Positions 7,914 through 15,314 of a stretch of 64,000 nucleotides of DNA are shown piece by piece. Each line of letters starts with the position of its first letter. Position 1 is the first letter of the stretch. The notes under the pieces were generated by a model. The model saw only the letters and a list, made by a program, of their open reading frames with translations. It searched no databases and had not been told where the DNA came from. Position numbers and translations under genes: made by a program. Location: NCBI RefSeq assembly GCF_900176595.1, contig NZ_LT838813.1, positions 1,116,001 through 1,180,000 of the forward strand, given 5' to 3'. Source of the stretch: Aquiflexum balticum DSM 16537 (GTDB lineage Bacteria; Bacteroidota; Bacteroidia; Cytophagales; Cyclobacteriaceae).

Positions 7914-8312
7914 ATGAAAAACTTCCGCCTGATTGGACTAATGCTCTTTATTTTAATGACGGGCAATTCATGCAAAACCTATAAAAGCCTTGAAAGGGTA
8001 AAACCAAAAACTGATTCCGCTTCCATTGCAGAGCAAGTCCAAAAATTAAAGCCCGGAGATTTAATCATGGTCTTTGAAAAAAGCGGAAGCATCAAGGAGA
8101 TGGAATATGTCATTACCGAAGAGGGGGTTTTAAGGGGATTCGGGGCAAAAGGAAACCAAGCCGATCTGATTTCAATCCGGCTTGATGACATCGTAAAAAT
8201 AGAAGCCAAAAAATTCAACGTGGGAAAGTCAGTATTATTAACCGGTGCTGTAGTAGCTTCTGCTTACCTTATTGTGGGTATTATTTTATTGGCGGCATGG
8301 AGTGCGCAATAG
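7914..8312 (+). CDS. Small lipoprotein, tandem copy A
   Basis: 132 residues. Signal peptide with lipobox ending in Cys20 (MTGNSC), so a membrane-anchored lipoprotein after processing. The mature part has a ~60-residue soluble segment (GDLIMVFEKSG, then EEGVLRGFGAKGN and ISIRLDDIVKIE), which reads as a small beta-rich fold, then one hydrophobic helix (about 107-128) and a very short tail. I do not recognise the family. A paralogue with the same signal peptide and layout follows 408 bp downstream. The pairing of lipid anchor and transmembrane helix is odd for so small a protein. Confidence 0.6.
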   Translation: MKNFRLIGLMLFILMTGNSCKTYKSLERVKPKTDSASIAEQVQKLKPGDLIMVFEKSGSIKEMEYVITEEGVLRGFGAKGNQADLISIRLDDIVKIEAKKFNVGKSVLLTGAVVASAYLIVGIILLAAWSAQ

Positions 8313-8720
8313 TAGACTTGGAAGTTAGATTTCAGGGTTTTTAGGTGATGCTGCCTTTTGCTTTGGTGGGAATGTGGGTCTGAGGGAGTACCATGTAACA
8401 TCCTTCTCGGCGGACAAGTAGTAAAAAGCACAAAGAATTGAGTTATTGGAGGGATGACCTCTAATGTTGAAAAATTTATCCTTGTCATTTCCCTGTCGGC
8501 CGACAGGGAAGTAGAGAGAAGTCTGTAACTCCAAGGGAAGTAAACCTTATAGTGGAGACACGCACATTTTCGATATAAACAACATATTAATCGTCCAAAA
8601 ACCAAATAAACAAAACTTTCGTTTTTATTTTACTTCAGATACAGAAATTTATTTTTTCCGTCTATTTTCAAATCGGTAAGAAACGCTTATTTTTAATTTA
8701 AACTTTTACCCAAACATCTT
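8313..8720. other. Intergenic region between the two lipoprotein genes, with dispersed repeat
   Basis: 408 bp without a convincing gene. It holds a perfect 22-bp palindrome at 8489-8510 (arm TTCCCTGTCGG) inside a phrase starting TTATCCTTGTCA at 8477-8488; a related phrase with another small hairpin (CTCC-GACGTA-GGAG) occurs at about 30636-30660. From about 8640 the sequence resembles the region before copy A and probably carries the copy B promoter. Confidence 0.5.
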
Positions 8721-9128
8721 ATGAAAAATTTCCGCCTGATTGGACTAATGCTCTTTATTTTAATGATGGGCAATTCATGCAAGACCTATATGAGCCTGGA
8801 AAAGGTAGAACCAAGATCTGATTCCGCTTCCATAGCAGAGCAAGTTCAAAAATTAGAACCCGGAGATTTAATACAGGTCTGGCAAAAAAGCGGAAGCTTC
8901 AAGATGATGCAATTTGTCAGTACCGAAGAGGGGGTTATAAGGGGATTTGGAGCAACGGGAAACGCAGGAGATCCGGTTTCAATAAGGCTTGAGGACATCG
9001 AAAAAATAAAAGTCAAAAAAGTTAGTGTGGGAAAGACAGTATTATTAACCGGCGGTATAGTTGCTTCCGTCTTCCTTCTCTGGTACATTGCTACGGTAAT
9101 CTTTATAAACGCAGCATTTGGGTCTTGA
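8721..9128 (+). CDS. Small lipoprotein, tandem copy B
   Basis: 135 residues, closely related to the gene at 7914-8312: the first 20 residues differ only at one position, and the soluble segment keeps GDLI, EEGV-RGFGA and SIRL-DI. The soluble part has diverged (WQKSGSFKMMQFV in place of FEKSGSIKEMEYV) and the C-terminal helix is changed more strongly (VFLLWYIATVIFINAAF). Lipobox Cys at 20. Function unknown. Both copies look intact, so they may have diverged in partner or ligand. Confidence 0.6.
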   Translation: MKNFRLIGLMLFILMMGNSCKTYMSLEKVEPRSDSASIAEQVQKLEPGDLIQVWQKSGSFKMMQFVSTEEGVIRGFGATGNAGDPVSIRLEDIEKIKVKKVSVGKTVLLTGGIVASVFLLWYIATVIFINAAFGS

Positions 9129-9374
9129 TAATAAACGCAGCTTTATAGATTTGGAAGTTAACTTTCAAGATTTTTGGGCGATCGGAAATTAAAGTCGGGT
9201 GGATTTTTGTTGGTAGCAAATTCCGGTAGGCGGGGTCGATTAGTAGCGGAATATCGGTTTCCTTTGAAGAGCAGATTTTTGGTCGCATTGTTTTTTATAG
9301 GCATCAGGGAAATATATCCCGACAGTTTTTGTCAATCACTTGTACTCTACTTTTTAGCTGTTCATCTTGCGGGC

Positions 9375-9953
9375 ATGGAGATGGGGGGTAAAATCAGGAT
9401 TTTGGAGGAGTATTTGGGTGAAGTGGAAAGTTATGCGGATGGGTTAAATATGGAACAAACCACTAACCAAAGAATACTTGAATTGATGTTTCATTCATTG
9501 GAAGATGATGGTTTTTTTAAAGCACTTGAATTACAATATGGCAAGGTAATTCCGCTATATCATGCAACTGATTTGAATTCCTACGAAAAGATAAAAGAGG
9601 AGGGTTTAGTATTGCATCAAGGCTCAAATTATCTCCACTTTGGTAATCCCAGTCAAATTTACTTTCAAATCGGGAAGTCTGATTATGTGGACAGTTACCG
9701 ATCTGTTTTGTTAAAATACAATGCTCCCATAGAATGGTTAGGCCAATTTGGATTTGCAGATTTAGATAATGTCACTGTTCAGGATGAGGATTTATTAAAA
9801 TTTGGAATATCCCTCGAACAAATCACTTCAGAAATGAAAGATTTTCTGAAATATTACATCTGGAATGAATTTAAGATAGAAGGTATGGAGATTATGATTA
9901 GGGATTTGGATTTAGTAGGTATAGGTCAAATTTTTCCAGAAAGGATTCTGTGA
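9375..9953 (+). CDS. Hypothetical protein, possible ADP-ribosyltransferase-like fold
   Basis: 192 residues from the ATG at 9375. The open frame reaches back to 9174, but the first 67 codons read as translated intergenic DNA, so the internal Met is preferred. The core PLYHATDLNSYEKIKEEGL followed by a basic/aromatic segment and IYFQIGKSDY recalls the YHGT...IL..GL...VYLT pattern of ART-like enzymes (including KptA-type phosphotransferases and some toxins), but the match is weak and no catalytic Glu can be assigned with certainty. It ends 2 bp from the convergent HNH gene and so borders the restriction island. A+T-rich, like its neighbours. Confidence 0.35.
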   Translation: MEMGGKIRILEEYLGEVESYADGLNMEQTTNQRILELMFHSLEDDGFFKALELQYGKVIPLYHATDLNSYEKIKEEGLVLHQGSNYLHFGNPSQIYFQIGKSDYVDSYRSVLLKYNAPIEWLGQFGFADLDNVTVQDEDLLKFGISLEQITSEMKDFLKYYIWNEFKIEGMEIMIRDLDLVGIGQIFPERIL

Positions 9954-9955
9954 TT

Positions 9956-10729
9956 TTATTTTTGAAATCTGGTTGTAAAATGATAATCTAAAAATTCCTT
10001 ATCTGGGAGATATCTTCCTGGCAATAAAATTTTTTGTTTATGATATTTTTCAAAATATAAATTAGCCACATCTGTTCCTTGTAATTCTGGAACCTTTGTC
10101 GAAACCAATATTTGATAATTAGTATCAATTGTTATTAGACCTAATTCATAAGCTCTGTCATGGAGAGGATTAAGACAAAGCCCATTTCTGGGATTCATCC
10201 TGTTTTTTTCATCAACACTCCAAGGGATAATATGACCTGCAACTAGTAGACTAGGATGATTAATTCCTGTAATGCAACAGGTGTTTTTATATGATGCTAA
10301 AATCGCCTTTCTGAAGAAATTTTGATTTACTCTGGTTTTAACTATTTGTTCCCGTACAAGCCCCTCCTTAGGTAAATCCGCTTCATCTATATCATTCAAG
10401 ACCTCAACTGTAACATGTTCAAATTTGGCTCTCAATTTTTCACTTTCAAAACTCGTCTCTTCAATATTCCCATAAAATTCATTCCAAATCTTTTCATCCA
10501 ATTTACTGGTATTTTTTAAGCCTCCGACTCCTCTTTCCTGTAAACTAGGATCGAAGCTCCCAAAATTTCCAAGTTTGAAAACAATTGAACTAGGAGTTCT
10601 TCCTAGTAATTTGGCAAGCTTGATTACTTCAGGGTTTCCTTGGTGTATTTTTCCAAACTCAAGCTTCCAATAGAGATTTATTGCCAAAATCAGTTCTTCT
10701 CGCTTCCAAAGTTTTTGTCCTACTTTCAT
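9956..10729 (-). CDS. HNH endonuclease (putative restriction nuclease)
   Basis: 257 residues. The C-terminal half has an HNH_2-type nuclease core: CCITGINHPSLLVAGHIIPW, then N-x-R-NG-CLNPLHDRAYELGLI, giving the metal and catalytic His/Asn set around residues 150-195. The N-terminal ~100 residues (WKREELILAINLYWKLEFG, LLGRTPSSIVFKLGNF) form a helical domain often seen on such enzymes and probably involved in DNA binding. Third gene in the direction methyltransferase - restriction enzyme - HNH, 26 bp after the restriction enzyme, so it probably belongs to the same operon. It may act on modified or foreign DNA; specificity unknown. Confidence 0.75.
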   Translation of the reverse strand: MKVGQKLWKREELILAINLYWKLEFGKIHQGNPEVIKLAKLLGRTPSSIVFKLGNFGSFDPSLQERGVGGLKNTSKLDEKIWNEFYGNIEETSFESEKLRAKFEHVTVEVLNDIDEADLPKEGLVREQIVKTRVNQNFFRKAILASYKNTCCITGINHPSLLVAGHIIPWSVDEKNRMNPRNGLCLNPLHDRAYELGLITIDTNYQILVSTKVPELQGTDVANLYFEKYHKQKILLPGRYLPDKEFLDYHFTTRFQK

Positions 10730-10755
10730 TAGAAAAGGTAAATGGTATTATGTAT

Positions 10756-11481
10756 TTATCCCTTAGAGTGCGAACTTCCATAAGCTAGTTCAAAGTATTT
10801 TATCATTTGGTTTATGGTATCACTTTTAAATTCTTTTCCCGTAAGCTTCTGGATAACCGTGGGAAGTGTTTGGTACAAATTAAACAAGGCGTTTGGGTCT
10901 CCTGTGACGATTTCATAAAAACTTGCCCCATCAATAAGTCTGATATCATGATTTTCTGAAAACTTGGTTCCTTTTTCTTTGTCAGATGGGTTAAAGAAAG
11001 TATTTATTCTGGTAGGTTTTTTTGGGATTATGGTCACATAATAAGCTGTATAGCCTTTGAAGGTGCTATATTTATTACTGACCAAATTCTCCATCGCTTG
11101 GTAAAGTCCTGACAAATCTGATCCTTTGACGGTATTATATTTGTTTTTAATTTCAGCAATTATTTTTTTATCATGGTTGACTAAATCCATGATCTGACCT
11201 GTTTCCAAATTTTCCCAGCTACCAACTCCTCCTAGGATAATTTGGTGAAAGTCCCCCACATGATTTTGAAGAGATTTCTGTGCCTGACGAGTTTTTTCTG
11301 CAATCAACCATTCATCATGCGAGATATTAAATCCTGCAATCTGAAAAATCGCCGAAAACGGATCAAGAACATTTTTATTGAAATCAGTTTCTGATTTTTG
11401 GAGTGATTTATCAGCTATGATGAGGAGTTTTTCAACGGCATTAATCAGAAATTCATCTGAAATCCAAGGAAGTAATTGCAT
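10756..11481 (-). CDS. Type II restriction endonuclease, Eco47II family
   Basis: 241 residues. Matches the Eco47II/Sau96I-type family in the segments FQIAGFNISHDEWLIAEKTRQ and the active-site region MDLVNHDKKIIAEIKNKYNT, where Asp99, Glu110 and Lys112 (E-I-K) form a PD-(D/E)xK catalytic set. Eco47II and Sau96I cut GGWCC and GGNCC; the exact site here cannot be deduced but a GG-N-CC type is expected. It sits 38 bp after the cytosine methyltransferase gene, the normal order (modification first), and 26 bp before the HNH gene. Confidence 0.8.
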   Translation of the reverse strand: MQLLPWISDEFLINAVEKLLIIADKSLQKSETDFNKNVLDPFSAIFQIAGFNISHDEWLIAEKTRQAQKSLQNHVGDFHQIILGGVGSWENLETGQIMDLVNHDKKIIAEIKNKYNTVKGSDLSGLYQAMENLVSNKYSTFKGYTAYYVTIIPKKPTRINTFFNPSDKEKGTKFSENHDIRLIDGASFYEIVTGDPNALFNLYQTLPTVIQKLTGKEFKSDTINQMIKYFELAYGSSHSKG

Positions 11482-11519
11482 GTTGTATGAAGAATTTCAT
11501 ACAAACTAAAGAAACTCTT

Positions 11520-12785
11520 TTATCTAGACAAATTATAAGCCTTATTTACTTTAGAAAATTTATCTGAATAATAGTTGTTTAAAAACTTCACAATAGCATA
11601 TCCTACTTCCTGACCTAGGTTAACGGGCACAGCATTTCCTATCTGCTTATACTGTTGAGCAAGCGAGCCTGCAAATTTCCATTCATCTGGAAAAGTTTGA
11701 ATTCTTGCATATTCCCTAACAGTGAAAGGCCTTGTTTCTTCAGGATGACATCTTTCAGTTTGCTTTTGGGCAGGGCTGCATGTCAAAGTAAGAGAGGGTT
11801 CATCCCAACCAATTCTTCTAGCCATACCTGTTTTGCCTCCTCCCAGATAGAAGCTTCCGCCCATATATTCTTTTTGGATGTCCTCAGGAAGGTCACGCCA
11901 ATATCCTTTTGGAGGAATCATATCCAATACTTTCTTTTTATAGGATGGATATTTTGCACCAGATGATTTGGGAACATCTGTGTCAAACAATGACCCTTTC
12001 TTCAGCGCATCTTCCAAATTGTAGATCCTTTTATGTGGTTTTGGGTAATTGAAATCAATGTTAATATCCTTTCTGACTCCGACCAAAATCAATCGTTCCC
12101 GCTTTTGAGGTACGCGGTAATGAATAGCCTTTAAAACTTTTACGGGTACTACTCTATACCCGATTTCATCCAAAATAGAAATCATGCCTTGTAAGGTCTT
12201 GCCTTTTTCATGGCTTAGTAAACCTCTTACATTTTCTCCTATACAAATTGCCGGATTCACCTCCTGAACTACCCTGGCAAATTCATAAAACAGTGTTCCC
12301 CTTGCATCATTGAGTCCTAGTTTTTTACCAGCATAGCTAAAGGCTTGACATGGAAACCCACCTGTTACCACATCCACTTTATTTCTATATTCCGAAAAAT
12401 TAAAGTCTTTAATATCTCCCTCTAGAACATTCCAATTAGGTCTATTATTTCTCAAAGTTTCACAAGCCCATTTGTCAATTTCATTTAAGGCAACGCATTT
12501 TATTCCTGCTTTTTCCAATCCAATACCTAATCCTCCTGCTCCTGCAAAAAGCTCTAAAACTGTATATTCATATTCTGGCTCTACGAAATTAGACACTTCG
12601 TTCTCAATTACTTCGTCAAACATGCTTCCAAGGAGCAATTGCACATCAGTTTTTCTATAGACACGATAGTTGGAAACAGGTTCACGTACAGCATTCAAGA
12701 TGCCCTCTTTATCCCATCTTCTCAATGTTTCTTTGCTTTTGCCCACAATGTCAGCAGTTTCAGCAAGCGAATAATATTTTTTCAT
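11520..12785 (-). CDS. C5 cytosine methyltransferase with N-terminal MerR-type HTH
   Basis: 421 residues from the ATG at 12785 (a TTG two codons upstream is less likely). N-terminal ~50 residues YYSLAETADIVGKSKETLRRWD form a MerR/excisionase-type helix-turn-helix. The rest has the C5-MTase motifs in order: FAGAGGLG at about 80-87 (SAM binding, motif I), GGFPCQAFS with catalytic Cys about 146 (motif IV), GENVRGLL (motif VI, Glu about 184), QKRERLILVG (motif VIII), and QIGNAVPVNLG near the end (motif X). It methylates cytosine at the site cut by the Eco47II-type enzyme next to it. The fused HTH may let the enzyme repress its own operon, as some modification enzymes do; this is inference. Confidence 0.85.
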   Translation of the reverse strand: MKKYYSLAETADIVGKSKETLRRWDKEGILNAVREPVSNYRVYRKTDVQLLLGSMFDEVIENEVSNFVEPEYEYTVLELFAGAGGLGIGLEKAGIKCVALNEIDKWACETLRNNRPNWNVLEGDIKDFNFSEYRNKVDVVTGGFPCQAFSYAGKKLGLNDARGTLFYEFARVVQEVNPAICIGENVRGLLSHEKGKTLQGMISILDEIGYRVVPVKVLKAIHYRVPQKRERLILVGVRKDINIDFNYPKPHKRIYNLEDALKKGSLFDTDVPKSSGAKYPSYKKKVLDMIPPKGYWRDLPEDIQKEYMGGSFYLGGGKTGMARRIGWDEPSLTLTCSPAQKQTERCHPEETRPFTVREYARIQTFPDEWKFAGSLAQQYKQIGNAVPVNLGQEVGYAIVKFLNNYYSDKFSKVNKAYNLSR

Positions 12786-12816
12786 AACCAAATTATTAAA
12801 CCTTATACAATGGTTA

Positions 12817-12849
12817 CAAATATAATGTTAATGTTTCCACTATAGCAAA
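12817..12849 (-). promoter_or_regulatory. Probable promoter of the restriction-modification operon
   Basis: On the minus strand a TTTG (12846-12849) is followed after 21 bp by TATATTTG (12817-12824), a good match to the Bacteroidetes primary promoter (TTTG then TAnnTTTG). The start point would fall near 12810, giving a leader of about 25 nt before the methyltransferase ATG. Confidence 0.5.
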
Positions 12850-13156
12850 AACTATCATATCTTTAATTTTTAACAGAATTGTTCAAAAATGCAGTATTAT
12901 CCCACCAAAAACTAGTGAGTTGACATCGGCTGTCACAAAACTTACAATAAAATAAATAAAGATAACTTTAGGTTCGATTTTTTGGTTTATGTAAATGTAT
13001 GTGCGAAATGATGCCAGTAAAATGGTAATTCATTAGAAATCTCACCAGGAAACTGAAATGTCCGTTACATCGGTCTTCCGACTTCGGACTTCCGTCCTGT
13101 TTGTAGTAGATATTGGGTTACTGGCAAAGAAGCGGATAACCATATTATGCAATTGT
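12850..13156. other. Intergenic region, no gene seen
   Basis: About 300 bp, A+T-rich. An open frame from 13058 runs into the next gene, but its first 33 codons look like untranslated sequence. Contains a short inverted phrase CGGTCTTCCGACTTCGGACT near 13070 typical of decayed intergenic repeats. Confidence 0.35.
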
Positions 13157-13450
13157 ATGACAATTAACTTCTCACATATTGGTAATATTCTGGGAGCAAG
13201 AGTTCTCGGAGAAGAAATCCGAAAGGAAATTTCTTCTGCTTTAGCTAGGAACGAATTTGTGACTTTTGACTTTTCAGGTGTGGATTTTATCTCTCATGGC
13301 TTTGCAGATGAATGTTTTGGGAAATTGCTCTTGACGATGAAAATAGAAGAGTTAAAGAAAAAAACCACTTTCAAAAATGCCAATACTTTGGTGAAAAGAA
13401 CAATTGCTTTCGCGTTGAAAGAAAGATTATTACAATTAAAGAGTGTTTAA
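13157..13450 (+). CDS. STAS-like protein (DUF4325)
   Basis: 97 residues from the ATG at 13157. The sequence FVTFDFSGVDFISHGFADECFGKLL is characteristic of DUF4325, a small STAS-like fold (the anti-sigma-factor-antagonist shape), with the usual strand-helix pattern. Family members are often next to a histidine-kinase-type ATPase or in defence islands; no such ATPase is adjacent here. The longer frame from 13058 is not favoured. Its 3-prime end overlaps the convergent regulator gene at 13447 by 4 bp. Function unknown. Confidence 0.55.
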   Translation: MTINFSHIGNILGARVLGEEIRKEISSALARNEFVTFDFSGVDFISHGFADECFGKLLLTMKIEELKKKTTFKNANTLVKRTIAFALKERLLQLKSV

Positions 13451-13653
13451 AAATTCACCAACTCCCCAATCCCCACCTCAATCGCCACCGCCAACTTCTC
13501 CATCACTTCTAAAGAAACATTCCTCTTCCCCTGTTCTATGCCTGAGATATAAGGTCTGTTAAGACCGGACCTTTCGGCCAGTTCCTCTTGGGACAGGCCT
13601 TTTTCTTTTCTGAGGGTTTTGAGCCTTAATCCGAATTTTTCTTTGATATCCAT
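13447..13653 (-). CDS. Xre-family helix-turn-helix regulator
   Basis: 68 residues, almost all one HTH_3 domain: FGLRLKTLRKEKGLSQEELA, then ERSGLNRPYISGIEQGKRN. Size and sequence fit a controller (C) protein of restriction-modification systems or a free phage-type repressor. It could time expression of the nearby restriction genes, but it is separated from them by the STAS-like gene and about 660 bp, so the link is only positional. Divergent from the hypothetical gene at 13737; the 83-bp gap would hold an operator (a TTTAC-x-ATTGTAAAC-like inverted phrase is near 13667-13681). Confidence 0.75.
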   Translation of the reverse strand: MDIKEKFGLRLKTLRKEKGLSQEELAERSGLNRPYISGIEQGKRNVSLEVMEKLAVAIEVGIGELVNF

Positions 13654-13736
13654 AAAATAAAATTGTTTACTATTGTAAACATTTTGAATTTTTCTCTTAT
13701 ATTAAGATAGTCAGTTTTGTCAACCAAATAAACAAA

Positions 13737-14360
13737 ATGTCTATGTATAAAGCATTCTTTCCCCCTTCTCTTTCTCCAAACTGGAACATCTCAGATGATG
13801 ATCCTGATAACAAGTATATAGAACTTTTGGGATTTGACGGTGAATATCTGATTGCTATCAGCTATGAACCTGATGAAAATGAGACAAAACCCTATTTCCT
13901 GAATTTCCAGCAGATGAAGGGGGCTTTTCTCAGGTATGATTATACCACATTTGAGATCGACTGCTGGTATCCTGATCCTGAGGCTGCAACCTTGGCTGCT
14001 TTTGCGCTTATGCAGAAGGTCAACCTACATTATCCAAAGTTCTTACCCATTTCCCATCAAATGTACATCGGGCTTGGCCCTGTATCCCAGCTGGAACAAA
14101 TCCAAAGATATTTTGGAGGAGAACTCAAGGTATCATCTGTCTCAGCAAAGGATTTGGTATTTAAAAAAGTCATTTATATGCCAGGCGAAGATGACTTTAT
14201 TGCTACGGCCGGAAAGATCATCAAAGATTATGTTACTCATTTTAAGATAGCAGAAGCGGATTTTATCGGAGGCTATTTGTGCAATGAGAACAGTCAAAAA
14301 CTGGGAAAATTAGATTATCAGGGAAATATTTTAAACGAATCAATAGAACATCAAATATAA
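13737..14360 (+). CDS. Hypothetical protein, island gene 1
   Basis: 207 residues, start MSMYKAFFPPS (the second Met, 13743, is equally possible). Soluble, acidic, no signal or membrane segment. Notable segments: ISDDDPDNKYIELLGFDGEYLI, an aromatic stretch in the middle (FEIDCWYPDPEAATLAAF) and a C-terminal helix-rich part. I do not recognise the family. It lies in the same direction as the gene at 14398 with a 37-bp gap, so the two are probably one operon, inside the restriction island. Confidence 0.5.
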   Translation: MSMYKAFFPPSLSPNWNISDDDPDNKYIELLGFDGEYLIAISYEPDENETKPYFLNFQQMKGAFLRYDYTTFEIDCWYPDPEAATLAAFALMQKVNLHYPKFLPISHQMYIGLGPVSQLEQIQRYFGGELKVSSVSAKDLVFKKVIYMPGEDDFIATAGKIIKDYVTHFKIAEADFIGGYLCNENSQKLGKLDYQGNILNESIEHQI

Positions 14361-14397
14361 AAGCGGGGGCAACGCTCTAAAATCTGCAAGACCGATT

Positions 14398-14856
14398 ATG
14401 AGACCAAACAAAGTTGGACAGGTGGTAAGGTTCCATACCCCTTACCCGGACGAAGATCCAAACATGATTTATCATTTACTGGATTTTGATGAGAGAGATC
14501 ATTTCCCTACACCATCAGCAGATATTCAGGTGATTTTTTCCGATTTATCTTTTGTGCCAATCAACAAGGTAAGACTTGAGGAATTAGAAGTTGTTGAGTT
14601 TGATCTGCGGGATCTTTTGGGATATCCTGTTACGATCGTTAAAGAAGACAAATCAGAATTTTCAGGCATTGTGACCGGGTTATGCCAAGAGAAAATTGTA
14701 CCCGAACTTCATGTAAAAAGAGGCAAAGGAGTCGAAACCAATGTAAAGCTTACTATTGAAGATGATTCCGGATCCCAGCATATAGGGATGCTTTTTGTCA
14801 CACCTGAATTAAACTTGGGAAAGCTAAGAACCAAAGGTGAGTATCCAATATCCTGA
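14398..14856 (+). CDS. Hypothetical protein, island gene 2
   Basis: 152 residues, soluble, rich in beta-type sequence (RPNKVGQVVRFHTPYPDEDP; later YPVTIVKEDKSEFSGIVTGL and NVKLTIEDDSGSQHIGMLFV). The layout suggests one or two small barrel domains. No family recognised. Follows the gene at 13737-14360 by 37 bp; the pair lies between the Xre regulator and Vsr and may encode a joint function of the island. Confidence 0.5.
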   Translation: MRPNKVGQVVRFHTPYPDEDPNMIYHLLDFDERDHFPTPSADIQVIFSDLSFVPINKVRLEELEVVEFDLRDLLGYPVTIVKEDKSEFSGIVTGLCQEKIVPELHVKRGKGVETNVKLTIEDDSGSQHIGMLFVTPELNLGKLRTKGEYPIS

Positions 14857-14911
14857 ATGTTACCAAATATTGTATTCTCAACCTTAATAATATCGAAATG
14901 CCATTTATATA

Positions 14912-15005
14912 GTTACTTTTTTTCTTGACAAAAAAAGTAACCAAAAAAGTCAAGACTGCGGAATCCTATCCACGCACAAGGCCAAGGCCGGCCCGGTCCG
15001 CAGTC
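14912..15005. repeat. Intergenic two-hairpin element
   Basis: Two nested structures: a 12-bp stem (GTTACTTTTTTT at 14912-14923 against its complement at 14930-14941, loop CTTGAC), and a 9-bp stem with a longer G+C-rich loop (GACTGCGGA at 14954-14962 with TCCGCAGTC at 14997-15005). The phrase with AAAAAGTAACCAAAAAAGTC is of a type found many times in Bacteroidetes genomes. It probably acts as a terminator for the two hypothetical genes or is a mobile repeat. The rest of the 14857-15170 gap holds nothing recognisable. Confidence 0.5.
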
Positions 15006-15170
15006 ATTCCTCCCCACCTAACCCCGAAAAACTTAACCTACATTAAGAATTCTTGGTAAACAAGTGAACGTTCAATAAAAAGGTCATGCTAAAAGGTCTG
15101 CCAAAAAGCGGCAATAAATGTCTATGAAATTGGGTCACATCAATTATTTAAAAACTAAATCTTTGAAATA

Positions 15171-15314
15171 ATGAAAAAGGTAAAAATCAAATCACTTATC
15201 AAATCCTTAAAAGATGTCAAAAAGAGAGGCGGAAAATTTGTCCACTTTGAGGGTACGCTGATAGTATATAAAACAGGAAATGAAATCATTCTTTCAACTG
15301 AGCCACAAATTTAG
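15171..15314 (+). CDS. Small basic protein (47 residues)
   Basis: Short frame starting MKKVKIKSLIKSLKDVKKRG and ending in EPQI-TAG at 15312-15314. It is strongly basic in its first half and has a small beta-like end (FVHFEGTLIVYKTGNEII). Preceded by an A+T-rich leader (ATTATTTAAAAACTAAATC). The stop overlaps the end of the convergent vsr gene by 4 bp, as is common for real gene ends. No family recognised; it could be a small regulator or an antitoxin-like protein. Confidence 0.4.
   Translation: MKKVKIKSLIKSLKDVKKRGGKFVHFEGTLIVYKTGNEIILSTEPQI

Noticed and set aside
8264-8605. Minus-strand gene between the lipoproteins
   Set aside because: The frame covers a palindromic repeat and the end of copy A; residue composition is not protein-like.
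9174-9374. N-terminal extension of the possible ART-like protein
   Set aside because: The 67 codons read like translated intergenic DNA; the ATG at 9375 is followed by normal protein sequence.
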